A stretch of 16,511 bases of DNA from Flavobacteriaceae bacterium (GCA_002709185.1 PAQB01000026.1:1-16511); one strand, 5' to 3'. Positions 8,498 through 15,186 are shown, numbered from the stretch's first letter. Translations and numbers: made by a program. The notes: generated by a model not told the origin, from the letters alone.

Positions 8498-8938
8498 CTA
8501 AGACTTGACTTTCGCTAGGATTTCTTCTCTTAAATCAAGATAGGATAGCGTCACATCAGAAATAATTTTCTCAGCCGGTTGGCCTTTGGAATTCTTGAAA
8601 AATTCAACACCCGACGGGCCAAATTTTTTCTTTAAATTTCTATCACTCCACTGCATCATTTCGTACATGATAGGGTACATATCAATGCCCATGTCTGTTA
8701 GGTAATAGAGTTTGGTTTTTCGATCGTTTGGTCGCTTTGTGAATTTTATTAAGCCGTTCGCAGTCAATAACTCTAGGCGATTTGCTAAAATATTGGTTGC
8801 AATTTTTTCTGATGATTTTATGAATTCAGTAAACGTTTTTTTACCCATAAACAAATCCCTCATAACAATTAAAGACCACTTGTCACCAATGATGTCAAGT
8901 GCACTTGTGAGCGGGCAATTAGATCTATTTTTTTTCAT
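8498..8938 (-). CDS. HxlR family winged-helix transcriptional regulator
   Basis: A 146-residue DNA-binding regulator. The HxlR signature is clear: an N-terminal cysteine (C8, in NCPLTSALDIIGDKWS), the RDLFMGKKTFTEF helix, and the winged-helix segment ILANRLELLTANGLI followed by the wing LYYLTDMG. HxlR proteins such as YodB and HypR sense electrophiles or oxidants through this cysteine, and redox sensing is plausible here. A long C-terminal helical extension follows residue 105. A promoter and an inverted repeat directly upstream suggest autoregulation. Its target is not evident; dsbD lies 107 nt downstream on the same strand and read-through is possible. Confidence 0.93.
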   Translation of the reverse strand: MKKNRSNCPLTSALDIIGDKWSLIVMRDLFMGKKTFTEFIKSSEKIATNILANRLELLTANGLIKFTKRPNDRKTKLYYLTDMGIDMYPIMYEMMQWSDRNLKKKFGPSGVEFFKNSKGQPAEKIISDVTLSYLDLREEILAKVKS

Positions 8939-8956
8939 AATTTATAAAACTTTACA

Positions 8957-8985
8957 GTAATTATCGATAATTTCACAATAATTAC
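8957..8985. promoter_or_regulatory. Operator-like inverted repeat upstream of the HxlR regulator gene
   Basis: A perfect 8-bp inverted repeat (GTAATTAT at 8957-8964 and ATAATTAC at 8978-8985) with 13 nt between the arms. Centre-to-centre spacing of 21 nt is two helical turns, as expected for a dimeric winged-helix protein. It overlaps the predicted transcription start, a position fit for autorepression. Confidence 0.5.
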
Positions 8986-8986
8986 C

Positions 8987-9020
8987 CAAATTTAGTATAA
9001 AATTAGTATAAATTAAACAA
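8987..9020 (-). promoter_or_regulatory. Bacteroidota-type promoter of the HxlR regulator gene
   Basis: Minus-strand box TAAATTTG (8994 to 8987) is an exact match to TAnnTTTG. A TTG at 9020-9018 lies 23 nt upstream, at the upper end of the spacing reported for Flavobacterium promoters. The start codon is about 50 nt downstream. Confidence 0.6.
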
Positions 9021-9118
9021 CCTTCAATAAAATTTAACGTATTTTAATGTTAAATATATTCATTCTTAATAATTCTAGAAAGCGCGCTAATGCTTGCCAT
9101 GACAACTAAAGTTTGTGT

Positions 9119-9145
9119 TTAGTCGGGATGATAGGATTTAAAACC
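9119..9145 (-). repeat. Partial copy of the tRNA-Pro 3' end
   Basis: This stretch repeats, 104 nt away, the DNA at 9223-9248: a 13-nt exact match (TTAGTCGGGATGA), then one substitution, then AGGATTT exact, then decaying similarity with one inserted base. It corresponds to the 3' acceptor strand and part of the T-arm of the tRNA-Pro. Only this part is present, so it is not a second tRNA gene. Such a 3'-end copy is the usual footprint of an integrated element or of a lost tandem tRNA. The rest of 8995-9226 holds AT-rich DNA and a short near-palindrome at 9188-9201, with no gene. Confidence 0.75.
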
Positions 9146-9226
9146 TTAACAAACCCTCATTGCAAATATTAGGCTCAGCTCTCATAAGAAAGTACACTTT
9201 CTACAGAAACTATTGACTATAGTTAG

Positions 9227-9301
9227 TCGGGATGACAGGATTTGAACCTGCGACCACACGACCCCCAGCCGTGTACGCTAACCGGACTGCGCCACATCCC
9301 G
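9227..9301 (-). tRNA. tRNA-Pro(GGG)
   Basis: A complete 75-nt cloverleaf. Acceptor CGGGATG pairs with CATCCCG, the D-stem is GCGC/GCGT, and the anticodon stem CACGG/TCGTG closes the loop CTGGGGG with anticodon GGG. The T-arm GCAGG-TTCGAAT-CCTGT is followed by discriminator A. CCA is not encoded. It lies 81 nt downstream of acr3 on the same strand, with no clear terminator in between; that gap shows no other feature. Confidence 0.96.
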
Positions 9302-9382
9302 TTTTAAAAGCAGCAAATCTATTTATTTTATGTGAATTTCTCTAAAAAAAGCTAGAAATAATCGCCATTTTAATTGTTGGTC

Positions 9383-10429
9383 TTAGTTTTTAATGCAAAT
9401 AAAGTATCTTTTTCTAAGCCAAAACGACACTTTCACCAACAGAATTAGTGCAGGAACTTCTACCAAAGGCCCAATGACACCGGCAAAAGCTTGATCCGAA
9501 TTTAATCCAAAAACGCCAATAGCTACAGCAATGGCCAATTCAAAATTATTACCGGCTGCCGTAAAGGCAACTGAAGCTGTTTTATCGTAGTCTGCGCCCA
9601 TAGCTTTGGTAAAGAAAAAACCAATGATAAACATCAATACAAAGTATATTAACAAGGGAATCGCGATGATTAAAACATCCTTTGGTATTTCAACGATAAG
9701 TTCACCCTTCAGTGAAAACATCACCACAATGGTAAACAATAGAGCCATGAGCGTAAGCGGTGAAATTTTAGGTATAAAGACTTCTGTGTACCATATTTCA
9801 CCTTTGAGCTTGACCAAAATCAAGCGGCTTAAAATCCCTAATAAAAAAGGGATTCCAAGGTAAATGAGAACACTTTCGGCAATGAGCCCGATGGAAATCT
9901 CTACAATGGCGCCTTCAAACCCTAAATATGGCGGCAAGACAGTGATAAAAATCCAGGCATAGAAACTGTAAGCAAATACCTGAAAGATGCTGTTAAGGGC
10001 TACCAAAGCGGCGCCGTATTCGTTGCTACCCTCAGCCAAATCATTCCAAACCAAAACCATGGCAATACAGCGGGCCAACCCGATTAAAATCAAACCCACC
10101 ATGTAGCCTGGATGGTCTTTTAAAAAGATCAAGGCCAATGCAAACATGAGGACAGGGCCTATCACCCAATTGAGCAGAAGTGAAATGGATAATATCCTAG
10201 TATTTTGAAATACTTTGGGCAACAATGCATAATTGACTTTAGCCAACGGGGGATACATCATGACAATAAGACCAATGGCAATGGGTATGTTGGTCGTCCC
10301 GCGACTCATGCCGTTGATGACTTCAGAGATACTGGGCATAAAATACCCCAAACTGACCCCAATGCCCATGGCTACAAAAATCCACAGTGTAAGGTTTTTA
10401 TCGAGAAAACTTAATTTTTTTTGGCTCAT
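9383..10429 (-). CDS. acr3: Arsenite efflux transporter, Acr3 family
   Basis: A 348-residue inner-membrane permease with about ten helices, of the BART (bile acid/sodium symporter) fold, expelling arsenite from the cytosol. Key residues are present: C121 in the helix-4 motif [16 protein letters not shown] and E297 in [12 protein letters not shown]. They line up with C129 and E305, the essential residues of Alkaliphilus metalliredigens Acr3, at a constant offset of eight. Length is typical. It begins 3 nt after the arsC stop and is the last gene of arsR-arsC-acr3. No ArsA ATPase is nearby, as is usual for Acr3 systems. Confidence 0.95.
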   Translation of the reverse strand: MSQKKLSFLDKNLTLWIFVAMGIGVSLGYFMPSISEVINGMSRGTTNIPIAIGLIVMMYPPLAKVNYALLPKVFQNTRILSISLLLNWVIGPVLMFALALIFLKDHPGYMVGLILIGLARCIAMVLVWNDLAEGSNEYGAALVALNSIFQVFAYSFYAWIFITVLPPYLGFEGAIVEISIGLIAESVLIYLGIPFLLGILSRLILVKLKGEIWYTEVFIPKISPLTLMALLFTIVVMFSLKGELIVEIPKDVLIIAIPLLIYFVLMFIIGFFFTKAMGADYDKTASVAFTAAGNNFELAIAVAIGVFGLNSDQAFAGVIGPLVEVPALILLVKVSFWLRKRYFICIKN

Positions 10430-10432
10430 GAT

Positions 10433-11047
10433 TTATTGCTTAATATTTGAAAATACGTGTTTTAATTCTGTGGCTATTTGTAAACTGCGCTCTCTATATT
10501 TTTCGGCTTGTTGCGAGGTGTTATCAAAAGCTTTTGGATCCTCAAAAGGCAATGGAATTCGAACCTCAGCGCCAGGAATATACGGGCAGTCTTTGTCGGC
10601 CTGAGAACAAGTGAGAATGGCTGCGAATGCAGTCTTTGGATTCTCTACGTGGTCATAGGTTTTAGAAAACCCTTTAATGGGGGTTTGCTGCGCTGAAAAC
10701 TTAATGGCATACAACGGGTTTTTCGTATGTGTTTGAGAATCAATTTTAAAGCCACTGGTCTCTAAAGCCCTGGCAGCCGCAGGAAATAGGGCAGTGCTTT
10801 CTGTCCCCCCAGAATAGCAAAAAATCGTTTTGATGTTATAGAAATGGCCCAGCGCCTGGGCCCAAACCTGAGACAAATGGCTGCGCCTGGAATTATGGGT
10901 GCAAATAAAATTCAGTTTAATGGGTTGACCCGCATCTACTTTAGACTGAATGAAATCTATTAACGGTTGTAATAAATTTTGCCGGCTTGAAGAAATTGAG
11001 CTTGTATCTAGGCATTTGATTTGTATTTGGAGGATTTTAAAAAGCAT
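10433..11047 (-). CDS. arsC: Arsenate reductase, low-molecular-weight tyrosine phosphatase type
   Basis: Reduces arsenate to arsenite for export. The phosphatase loop C-x5-R is C49-THNSR-R55 (in FICTHNSRRS), and the general acid D170 lies in FEDP. A second cysteine pair, C147 and C154, is seven residues apart, exactly the spacing of C82 and C89 in the thioredoxin-coupled Staphylococcus pI258 ArsC, whose nucleophile is C10. The enzyme therefore probably uses an internal disulfide relay. At 204 residues it is longer than pI258 ArsC because of about 40 extra N-terminal residues and a C-terminal helix. It is 21 nt from arsR and 3 nt from acr3, in one operon. Confidence 0.93.
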   Translation of the reverse strand: MLFKILQIQIKCLDTSSISSSRQNLLQPLIDFIQSKVDAGQPIKLNFICTHNSRRSHLSQVWAQALGHFYNIKTIFCYSGGTESTALFPAAARALETSGFKIDSQTHTKNPLYAIKFSAQQTPIKGFSKTYDHVENPKTAFAAILTCSQADKDCPYIPGAEVRIPLPFEDPKAFDNTSQQAEKYRERSLQIATELKHVFSNIKQ

Positions 11048-11068
11048 GGTTAGGTCTATTTTAAATTT

Positions 11069-11398
11069 TCAACAACATTGGTAGGCGTTCAGATCCTGGT
11101 CTAAAAAAGCTGACAGGATCTGTTTCATTTTAGCCCAATTTTTAAAATCAACACAATAACACACCGTGGTCCCTTCTACATTGCCTTGAATTAAGCCTAG
11201 GGATTTGAGCGCCTTGAGGTGCTGAGAAATTGTGGCTTGTGCCAGGCCAATTTCCAAAACCAAATCGCCACAAATGCATTGGTTTGTTTTAAATAGATGT
11301 TGTAAAATGGCCACTCTTGCAGGATGCCCAAGAGCTTTTGCAAATCTCGCAACCGCATTTTGCTCAAGGGGAAAAATTTCTGTTTTGGCAAGGCCCAT
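11069..11398 (-). CDS. arsR: ArsR/SmtB family arsenic-responsive repressor
   Basis: A 109-residue winged-helix metalloregulator. The metal-sensing pair is C41-I-C43 in NQCICGDLV, the position of the classical ELCVCDL site, followed by the recognition helix [16 protein letters not shown] and a wing. Extra cysteines sit at C80, C82 and at the very end (C108, C109), and could add ligands. I use the ATG at 11396-11398. The longer reading from a TTG at 11422 would run into the operator-like palindrome and adds eight residues outside the family fold. First gene of the ars operon; expected to release its operator on binding arsenite. Confidence 0.94.
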   Translation of the reverse strand: MGLAKTEIFPLEQNAVARFAKALGHPARVAILQHLFKTNQCICGDLVLEIGLAQATISQHLKALKSLGLIQGNVEGTTVCYCVDFKNWAKMKQILSAFLDQDLNAYQCC

Positions 11399-11412
11399 AT
11401 GTGGTGATTTAT

Positions 11413-11434
11413 TTAATTGCAATATTACGATTAA
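11413..11434. promoter_or_regulatory. Operator-like palindrome between arsR and a divergent small gene
   Basis: A 22-bp imperfect palindrome (TTAATTGCAAT followed by ATTACGATTAA) matching at 9 of 11 positions per half. It lies 15 nt upstream of the arsR ATG, between divergent genes, and includes TAATATTG on the minus strand, one mismatch from the TAnnTTTG box. This is the expected place and size of an ArsR operator. Confidence 0.55.
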
Positions 11435-11493
11435 TAAACTACTTTGAAAAATTATTTTGTTTTATGTTGAGAAAATATTGTAGGTTTACAAAG

Positions 11494-11697
11494 ATGCATT
11501 TAAAAAGACATATCGCAATATTAGCCAGTTGCTTAGCTGCTGCTTTTTTCTTAGGAGCTATAGACGCTAAAGTCTTGTCCATTTCAGACCTTTTTTTATT
11601 AAATGGCAATGGTATTGCACTTTTTGTATACACTTTACTTTTTATGGCAGTGGCCTATACTGGGTATTGGATTTACATAAGGCGGAAAAACTTTTAA
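11494..11697 (+). CDS. Small two-helix membrane protein divergent from arsR, unknown function
   Basis: A 67-residue protein with two hydrophobic helices (about residues 6-24 and 38-58) and a basic end, IYIRRKNF. I choose ATG 11494, which starts a clean membrane segment with a short basic lead. ATG 11464 would give 77 residues and is also possible, while longer readings run across the arsR start and are unlikely. The shared intergenic region with the operator-like palindrome suggests it may respond to arsenic, but I do not recognise the family. A strong terminator follows 14 nt after the stop. Confidence 0.6.
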   Translation: MHLKRHIAILASCLAAAFFLGAIDAKVLSISDLFLLNGNGIALFVYTLLFMAVAYTGYWIYIRRKNF

Positions 11698-11711
11698 AAG
11701 ACTTGAATAAC

Positions 11712-11746
11712 ACTAAAAAACCCACCTTTTGGTGGGTTTTTTTAGT
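11712..11746. terminator. Bidirectional rho-independent terminator
   Basis: A stem of about 15 bp with a TTTT loop: ACTAAAAAACCCACC (11712-11726) pairs with GGTGGG plus a T-run ending AGT (11731-11746), with one extra T. Both strands end in a T-run, so it serves the small membrane gene and the first SnoaL-like gene, which converge here. Confidence 0.9.
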
Positions 11747-11772
11747 TGGTTAGTAGGTATGCACTTGATATT

Positions 11773-12705
11773 TTAATCTAACTTTGACTGATTCCAAAGT
11801 TCATTATGCCTAAAGATTTTTCCTTCCGCATTAAACCCATGGTTAAACAAAACCGGAATTACAGTCACCTTATTGTCGGACTTACGTGTCAAGGAGACAC
11901 GCCACCAAGACTGAACGTAGTTGCGTTGTGAATCAAATTCATAATATTTAATCCAAACACAGTCAAAGCTGTTTACCGAATAGGACTCTAAAAATTCCAT
12001 TTGAAGGGCCTTAAAATCAGCTTTTGATAATGGATCATTGCCCCAGTCATTAAACAAACCATCAAACTGTGCATTGTCGGCAAAAGCTTCGTAAAACGCA
12101 TCCATATCGTTAAACTCAATGGCGTGCAGGGCTTTTCTAACCGTGTTGATGTTTGGATGGTGGGAATAAATTTGACCATCTTTTAGTTCTCTTTGGCTTC
12201 TCCAGCTTTCAGCAAAAGGCATTTGATTTTGATAAATTCGCAAGAACACGATTTTACCGTCGGAAGTGACGCCATATTGCGCATGTCTTGGTTGTGAAAA
12301 TTTAACCCCTGTAGTGCCGCCGATCCCGGTGATTTTTTCCCATGCATACACCCAGGTTAAATTACTGAAGGTGTCATCTTTATATTCTACTGCGTCTGGG
12401 TAGCCGTTTTTGGTGTGGTTTAAAGTAAAGTAACGGTTGTAAGTTTGCCAATTTGCAATATTTTGAAGAAACGCTGCTTTGGTCGTTGCCTCTGCATCCT
12501 TGTTCATGTTGTCGCCACTAAAACCCTTAAAGTCGTCTGCAATCAGACTTGCTAATTTTAAAGAGTCTTTTGCATTGACGGCCGCATACATTTGATTGAT
12601 CACATCAATTGCAGGGTGCTCGATGTACATGGTACCATTTTTCTTTTTTTGAGCAGACAGCAATAAACAAAGTGTTAAGGCTGCTAATGTTAATTTGGTT
12701 TTCAT
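11773..12705 (-). CDS. Secreted NTF2/SnoaL-like protein, tandem paralogue 1
   Basis: A 310-residue exported protein. Residues 1-19 form a signal peptide (MKTKLTLAALTLCLLLSAQ). The mature part looks like two NTF2/SnoaL-type units, each opening with a helix pattern of the kind INQMYAAVNAKDSLKLASLIADD (about 36-58) or VRKALHAIEFNDMDAFYEAF (about 189-208), then Trp- and Tyr-rich strands. SnoaL-like folds are used for many jobs, from isomerases to binding domains. I see no catalytic signature, so the function is unknown. Downstream paralogue of the gene at 12817, with which it shares upstream and signal-peptide DNA. It ends at the bidirectional terminator. Confidence 0.8.
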   Translation of the reverse strand: MKTKLTLAALTLCLLLSAQKKKNGTMYIEHPAIDVINQMYAAVNAKDSLKLASLIADDFKGFSGDNMNKDAEATTKAAFLQNIANWQTYNRYFTLNHTKNGYPDAVEYKDDTFSNLTWVYAWEKITGIGGTTGVKFSQPRHAQYGVTSDGKIVFLRIYQNQMPFAESWRSQRELKDGQIYSHHPNINTVRKALHAIEFNDMDAFYEAFADNAQFDGLFNDWGNDPLSKADFKALQMEFLESYSVNSFDCVWIKYYEFDSQRNYVQSWWRVSLTRKSDNKVTVIPVLFNHGFNAEGKIFRHNELWNQSKLD

Positions 12706-12769
12706 AAAGTAATAATTTGATTGATTAAATTAGTTTTTAAGAACAACTAATATAGAATTAAAATTTTAA
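12612..12769 (-). repeat. Duplicated leader and signal-peptide segment, copy 1
   Basis: About 155 nt covering the upstream region and first ~30 codons of the paralogue at 11773-12705. It is nearly identical to 13644-13800, including an unbroken match across the start codon (GGTTTTCATAAAGTAATAAT on the plus strand). The coding sequence downstream diverges sharply. The pair allows deletion of one paralogue by recombination. Confidence 0.85.
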
Positions 12770-12794
12770 AAAACCCCTTGTCGAAAAGGGGTTT
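12765..12794 (-). terminator. Rho-independent terminator of SnoaL-like paralogue 2
   Basis: A 9-bp stem (AAACCCCTT at 12771-12779 with AAGGGGTTT at 12786-12794) has a 6-nt loop and, read on the minus strand, runs into a T6 tract. It ends the transcript of the gene at 12817-13737 before the start region of paralogue 1, so each has its own promoter. Confidence 0.88.
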
Positions 12795-12816
12795 AACGTT
12801 TTTAATCTAACCGATA

Positions 12817-13737
12817 TCAGTCCGGAAGTTGTGCGGGATTAAAATAGTAATCCTCTCTGGAGATCTCTCCTTTTTCATTAAATGCGTGTTGAATGTGCTG
12901 TTTAATGGTTGTTGTATTTCCAGATTTTTTATTTTTAAATTTCATATTCCACCAAGAGATTACAACACTGCCATCGCCCTCATAATCTAATACATCAGGA
13001 TAACCGCTTTCGTTAATTTCCAACAAATCAAAAACTTCCATGTAGCTGTTAAAATCCGCAAACTCCTCGTCTAATGTCTTGTATTCATTTAGGCCTGAAT
13101 TCATGACATCATAAAAGGCGGTAGATGCTGTGTAGTGGCTTTTTATTTCGTCAACGTCTTTTGTGAGGTAAGCTTGCATGAGAAGTCGAACTTTTGAAAC
13201 CAGGGGGTGATCCTTATAGATAACCCCGTTTTTTGTGGTATCATAGGCATCGTATGCTTTATTCCAAAGCACTTGGTCATCCATGATGTTCACCGATAAA
13301 ATTTTACCGTTTTCGCCAACTCTAAAACTTGCGTGGCGTGGCATGTTTAATGAAACGCCAGTGTTTTTATCGTAACCTGTCATCCAGGTGTAGGTCATGA
13401 CGTCCAGAACATTGTCTTTCTTATATTCAAAAGCGTCTGGATAAGAGCCGCCATAATGTTTGATTTCAAAATTTTCAATGTTTTTACTCAGATAGTTTGA
13501 TCGGCCTAAAAGCTGCTTTAAGGTCCCCGGTTTTTCTCGCATTGTTGAATTTCTCCATTTAAAGTCATCCGAAACAAGGCTTTTAATTTTTTCGAGATCA
13601 CCTGCTACAAAAGCCGTGTTAAATTCCTCCACAGCCTCCATTGCTGGATGTTCTATGTAAATGGTACCATTTTTCTTTTTTTGTGCAGACAGTACCAAAC
13701 AAAGTGTTAATGCTGCTAATGTTAATTTGGTTTTCAT
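12817..13737 (-). CDS. Secreted NTF2/SnoaL-like protein, tandem paralogue 2
   Basis: A 306-residue exported protein with the signal peptide MKTKLTLAALTLCLVLSAQ, almost identical to that of its neighbour, followed by the shared KKKNGT-YIEHPA segment. Beyond about residue 35 similarity falls to scattered positions (for example GYPD or SYPDAFEYK, MPRHA or QPRHA, and ISWWNM or QSWWRV), enough to show common descent. Two NTF2-like units are suggested, as in paralogue 1. Its own terminator separates it from paralogue 1. It is the last apparently resident gene before the recombinase-repeat region, whose first repeat begins 106 nt upstream of its start. Confidence 0.8.
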   Translation of the reverse strand: MKTKLTLAALTLCLVLSAQKKKNGTIYIEHPAMEAVEEFNTAFVAGDLEKIKSLVSDDFKWRNSTMREKPGTLKQLLGRSNYLSKNIENFEIKHYGGSYPDAFEYKKDNVLDVMTYTWMTGYDKNTGVSLNMPRHASFRVGENGKILSVNIMDDQVLWNKAYDAYDTTKNGVIYKDHPLVSKVRLLMQAYLTKDVDEIKSHYTASTAFYDVMNSGLNEYKTLDEEFADFNSYMEVFDLLEINESGYPDVLDYEGDGSVVISWWNMKFKNKKSGNTTTIKQHIQHAFNEKGEISREDYYFNPAQLPD

Positions 13738-13800
13738 AAAGTAATAATTTGATTGATTAAATTAATTTTAAAGAGCAACTAATATAGGGATTAAATTTTA
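13644..13800 (-). repeat. Duplicated leader and signal-peptide segment, copy 2
   Basis: Counterpart of 12612-12769, covering the start of the gene at 12817-13737 and its upstream DNA. The similarity ends near 13800. The stretch 13801-13842 that follows has no gene and no match elsewhere in the window; it is the likely junction between resident DNA and the repeat region. Confidence 0.85.
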
Positions 13801-13842
13801 AATCGTTTTGGCAGCGAAAGCGGGTTCATTGCCTCCTTATTA

Positions 13843-13926
13843 TCATCAATTAATTTAAGTTTAACCTACTTAAGAGGTTTAGAAATAGCAGAATTAAAAG
13901 AAGAAGATATGCCAATGGTTTCCTAA
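13843..13926 (+). repeat. Detached copy A of the recombinase-gene 3' end (attachment-site candidate)
   Basis: These 84 nt read as the last 28 codons of the recombinase at 15309-16370: SSINLSLTYLRGLE, then IAELKEEDMPMV, plus one extra Ser and TAA. Differences from the gene's own end are nearly all synonymous. The core AACCTACTTAAGAGGTT (13863-13879) is unchanged. No recombinase coding sequence precedes it, as similarity begins abruptly at TCATCA. Confidence 0.92.
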
Positions 13927-14063
13927 ATAAAAAAGTCAAGAATTAAATTACCTATAGTCATTCCTACAGCGACAAAGATGAAAGACCAAAAACATTTTTC
14001 AGCCAATGTTGCATCGTCTTTCCATTGTCCCCATTTATTTTTCATTGGATTTCGTAATTTCAT
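13923..14063 (-). CDS. 46-residue single-helix membrane protein in a short cassette, unknown function
   Basis: A small gene from ATG 14063 to TAG 13923-13925, fitting exactly between repeats A and B. The N-terminal half is basic and tryptophan-containing (MKLRNPMKNKWGQWKDD); the C-terminal half is one membrane helix (SFIFVAVGMTIGNLILDFF). Its stop overlaps the stop codon of repeat A on the other strand. I do not recognise a family. Being the sole gene of a 227-nt unit (core to core) marks it as probable cargo. Confidence 0.65.
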   Translation of the reverse strand: MKLRNPMKNKWGQWKDDATLAEKCFWSFIFVAVGMTIGNLILDFFI

Positions 14064-14078
14064 AGCCTAAATATAAGA

Positions 14079-14150
14079 AATGTATCTCTAACCTACTTAA
14101 GAGGTTTGGAAATAGCAGAACTAAAAGAGGAAGATATGCCTATGGTTTAG
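14079..14150 (+). repeat. Detached copy B of the recombinase-gene 3' end (attachment-site candidate)
   Basis: These 72 nt read NVSLTYLRGLE, then IAELKEEDMPMV and TAG, identical in protein to the recombinase end but with synonymous changes (for example TCT CTA for AGT TTA, and GAG for GAA). The core AACCTACTTAAGAGGTT is at 14090-14106, unchanged. Similarity starts abruptly at AAT; upstream is the promoter side of the 46-residue cargo gene. Confidence 0.92.
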
Positions 14151-14156
14151 GATTAA

Positions 14157-14441
14157 TTAATGTTGTTTTTTATGACAAGATGCGCAAAGGGATATTAGCC
14201 ATTTAATAGGTTCTTTTCCTATTTTGTATTTAGCATATCTTAGGTGATGAACTTGAGTTGCTTTATTGCCGCAATATTGACAAGTCCAATTATCCCTTCT
14301 CAAAACGACATACCTCTTTCTTTTCCAAGCATCTGACTTAAGATACTCCCTATATTTCCGAGTCCTGTCTGCTGACCAAATATGTCCCCCTACATATTTC
14401 CCAAATATTGCTTGAGTAAATAATTTGCTGAAAAAACCCAT
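14157..14441 (-). CDS. HNH endonuclease domain protein
   Basis: A 94-residue protein with a complete HNH/treble-clef zinc nuclease motif: C54-x2-C57 (CQYCGN), the catalytic H65-H66 (QVHHLRY), and C86-x2-C89-H90 (CASCHKKQ). The preceding segment YLKSDAWKRKRYVVLRRDNW is the typical lead-in of phage- and element-borne HNH proteins. It could nick or cut DNA, or act in defence or mobility; the target is unknown. It ends 6 nt after repeat B and lies 25 nt downstream of the secreted-protein gene on the same strand, so the two may form one cargo transcript. Confidence 0.88.
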   Translation of the reverse strand: MGFFSKLFTQAIFGKYVGGHIWSADRTRKYREYLKSDAWKRKRYVVLRRDNWTCQYCGNKATQVHHLRYAKYKIGKEPIKWLISLCASCHKKQH

Positions 14442-14466
14442 ACTGTAATTCCTTTATGGCTAAATT

Positions 14467-14928
14467 TTATTTATCAGGAAAATGTACAATGATTCCATTG
14501 TCTTCCTCAATAACAAATCCGATTTTTCCTTTGTATGAGGATTCAGGGCAACTATAAGTTACATAATCAGTGCCACCAAAGTTGACAATTTTATGATAAC
14601 TACATTTTTCTTTTACCTCGTTGAGAATTAAATCATAATCACTTTTATCATTTACACCCAAGAAAGATGACCTTGAAAACTGAAAAAAGAAAGAATCACC
14701 TTTAGGGTCATAATAAAGCCATTTGGTAGATTTATTCCCTTCAATAGAATCTCTTTGAATATTAAATCCATATGTAATTAATTCGCCTTCATCACTATTA
14801 TCAATCTCATAGTTATTCTCAATAGCAACTTTCTTAAACATTTCTGCAGAGTTAATAGACATTATGTCTTTATATGTTTGACTATATGAGAATAATGGAA
14901 TAAACAGTAATAAAAGCAACTTTTTCAT
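14467..14928 (-). CDS. Secreted hypothetical protein, cassette cargo
   Basis: A 153-residue protein with a clear signal peptide (MKKLLLLLFIPLFSYSQ, cleavage after about residue 16). The mature part is hydrophilic and beta-rich with two cysteines (in EKCSYHK and YSCPES) that could form a disulfide. I do not recognise a family. It lacks the lipobox cysteine of a lipoprotein. It sits upstream of the HNH gene, with AT-rich DNA on its 5' side, and is opposite in strand to the recombinase. A role in the HNH gene's function is not implied by its sequence. Confidence 0.75.
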   Translation of the reverse strand: MKKLLLLLFIPLFSYSQTYKDIMSINSAEMFKKVAIENNYEIDNSDEGELITYGFNIQRDSIEGNKSTKWLYYDPKGDSFFFQFSRSSFLGVNDKSDYDLILNEVKEKCSYHKIVNFGGTDYVTYSCPESSYKGKIGFVIEEDNGIIVHFPDK

Positions 14929-15065
14929 AGTATATCAAAAGTAAAATTATTTTTCGAGTTTTCAATAAAATGACAATAACTTACCCCTTAAATACTTGAT
15001 TATTAAAAATTTAACCTGTAACTTTACAACTATCTTCGCTATTAAGTTGTACGTTAACTTGTCAC

Positions 15066-15098
15066 TTTTGGCGGTGCCACAAGCAACGCCGCCTAAAA
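15066..15098. repeat. GC-rich bulged hairpin
   Basis: TTTTGGCGG (15066-15074) pairs with CCGCC plus AAAA (15089-15098) except for one bulged T at 15094; the loop is 14 nt. It is a GC-rich island in very AT-rich DNA. A bulged base on a hairpin recalls folded integron recombination sites, but I see no flanking heptamers that match those. Confidence 0.4.
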
Positions 15099-15155
15099 CA
15101 AATTGCAAAAAACTTATTGTTGTATTTAAACGTATTATACAAATATCTGTGTAAT

Positions 15156-15181
15156 AAAAAAGCCCTACATCTCTGTAAAGC
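15156..15181 (-). terminator. Terminator of the tRNA-Asn remnant
   Basis: Minus-strand stem GCTTTACA/TGTAGGGC (15174-15181 with 15162-15169, two G-T pairs) with loop GAGA is followed by T6 (15161-15156). It begins 5 nt after the tRNA discriminator base, so the native 3' flank of a tRNA gene came along with the remnant. Confidence 0.75.
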
Positions 15182-15186
15182 TTTTG

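Noticed and set aside
9188..9224. GAAAGTACACTTTC near-palindrome and the AACTAT/ATAGTT stem downstream of tRNA-Pro as a terminator.
   Set aside because: Neither is GC-rich nor followed by a clear T-run on the minus strand, so a terminator is not supported.
11399..11422. TTG start extending arsR by eight residues.
   Set aside because: It would place the start inside the operator-like palindrome; the ATG at 11398 fits the family length.
11317..11493. Longer plus-strand reading of the small membrane protein, overlapping arsR.
   Set aside because: The extension is antisense to arsR coding sequence and carries no membrane or family features.
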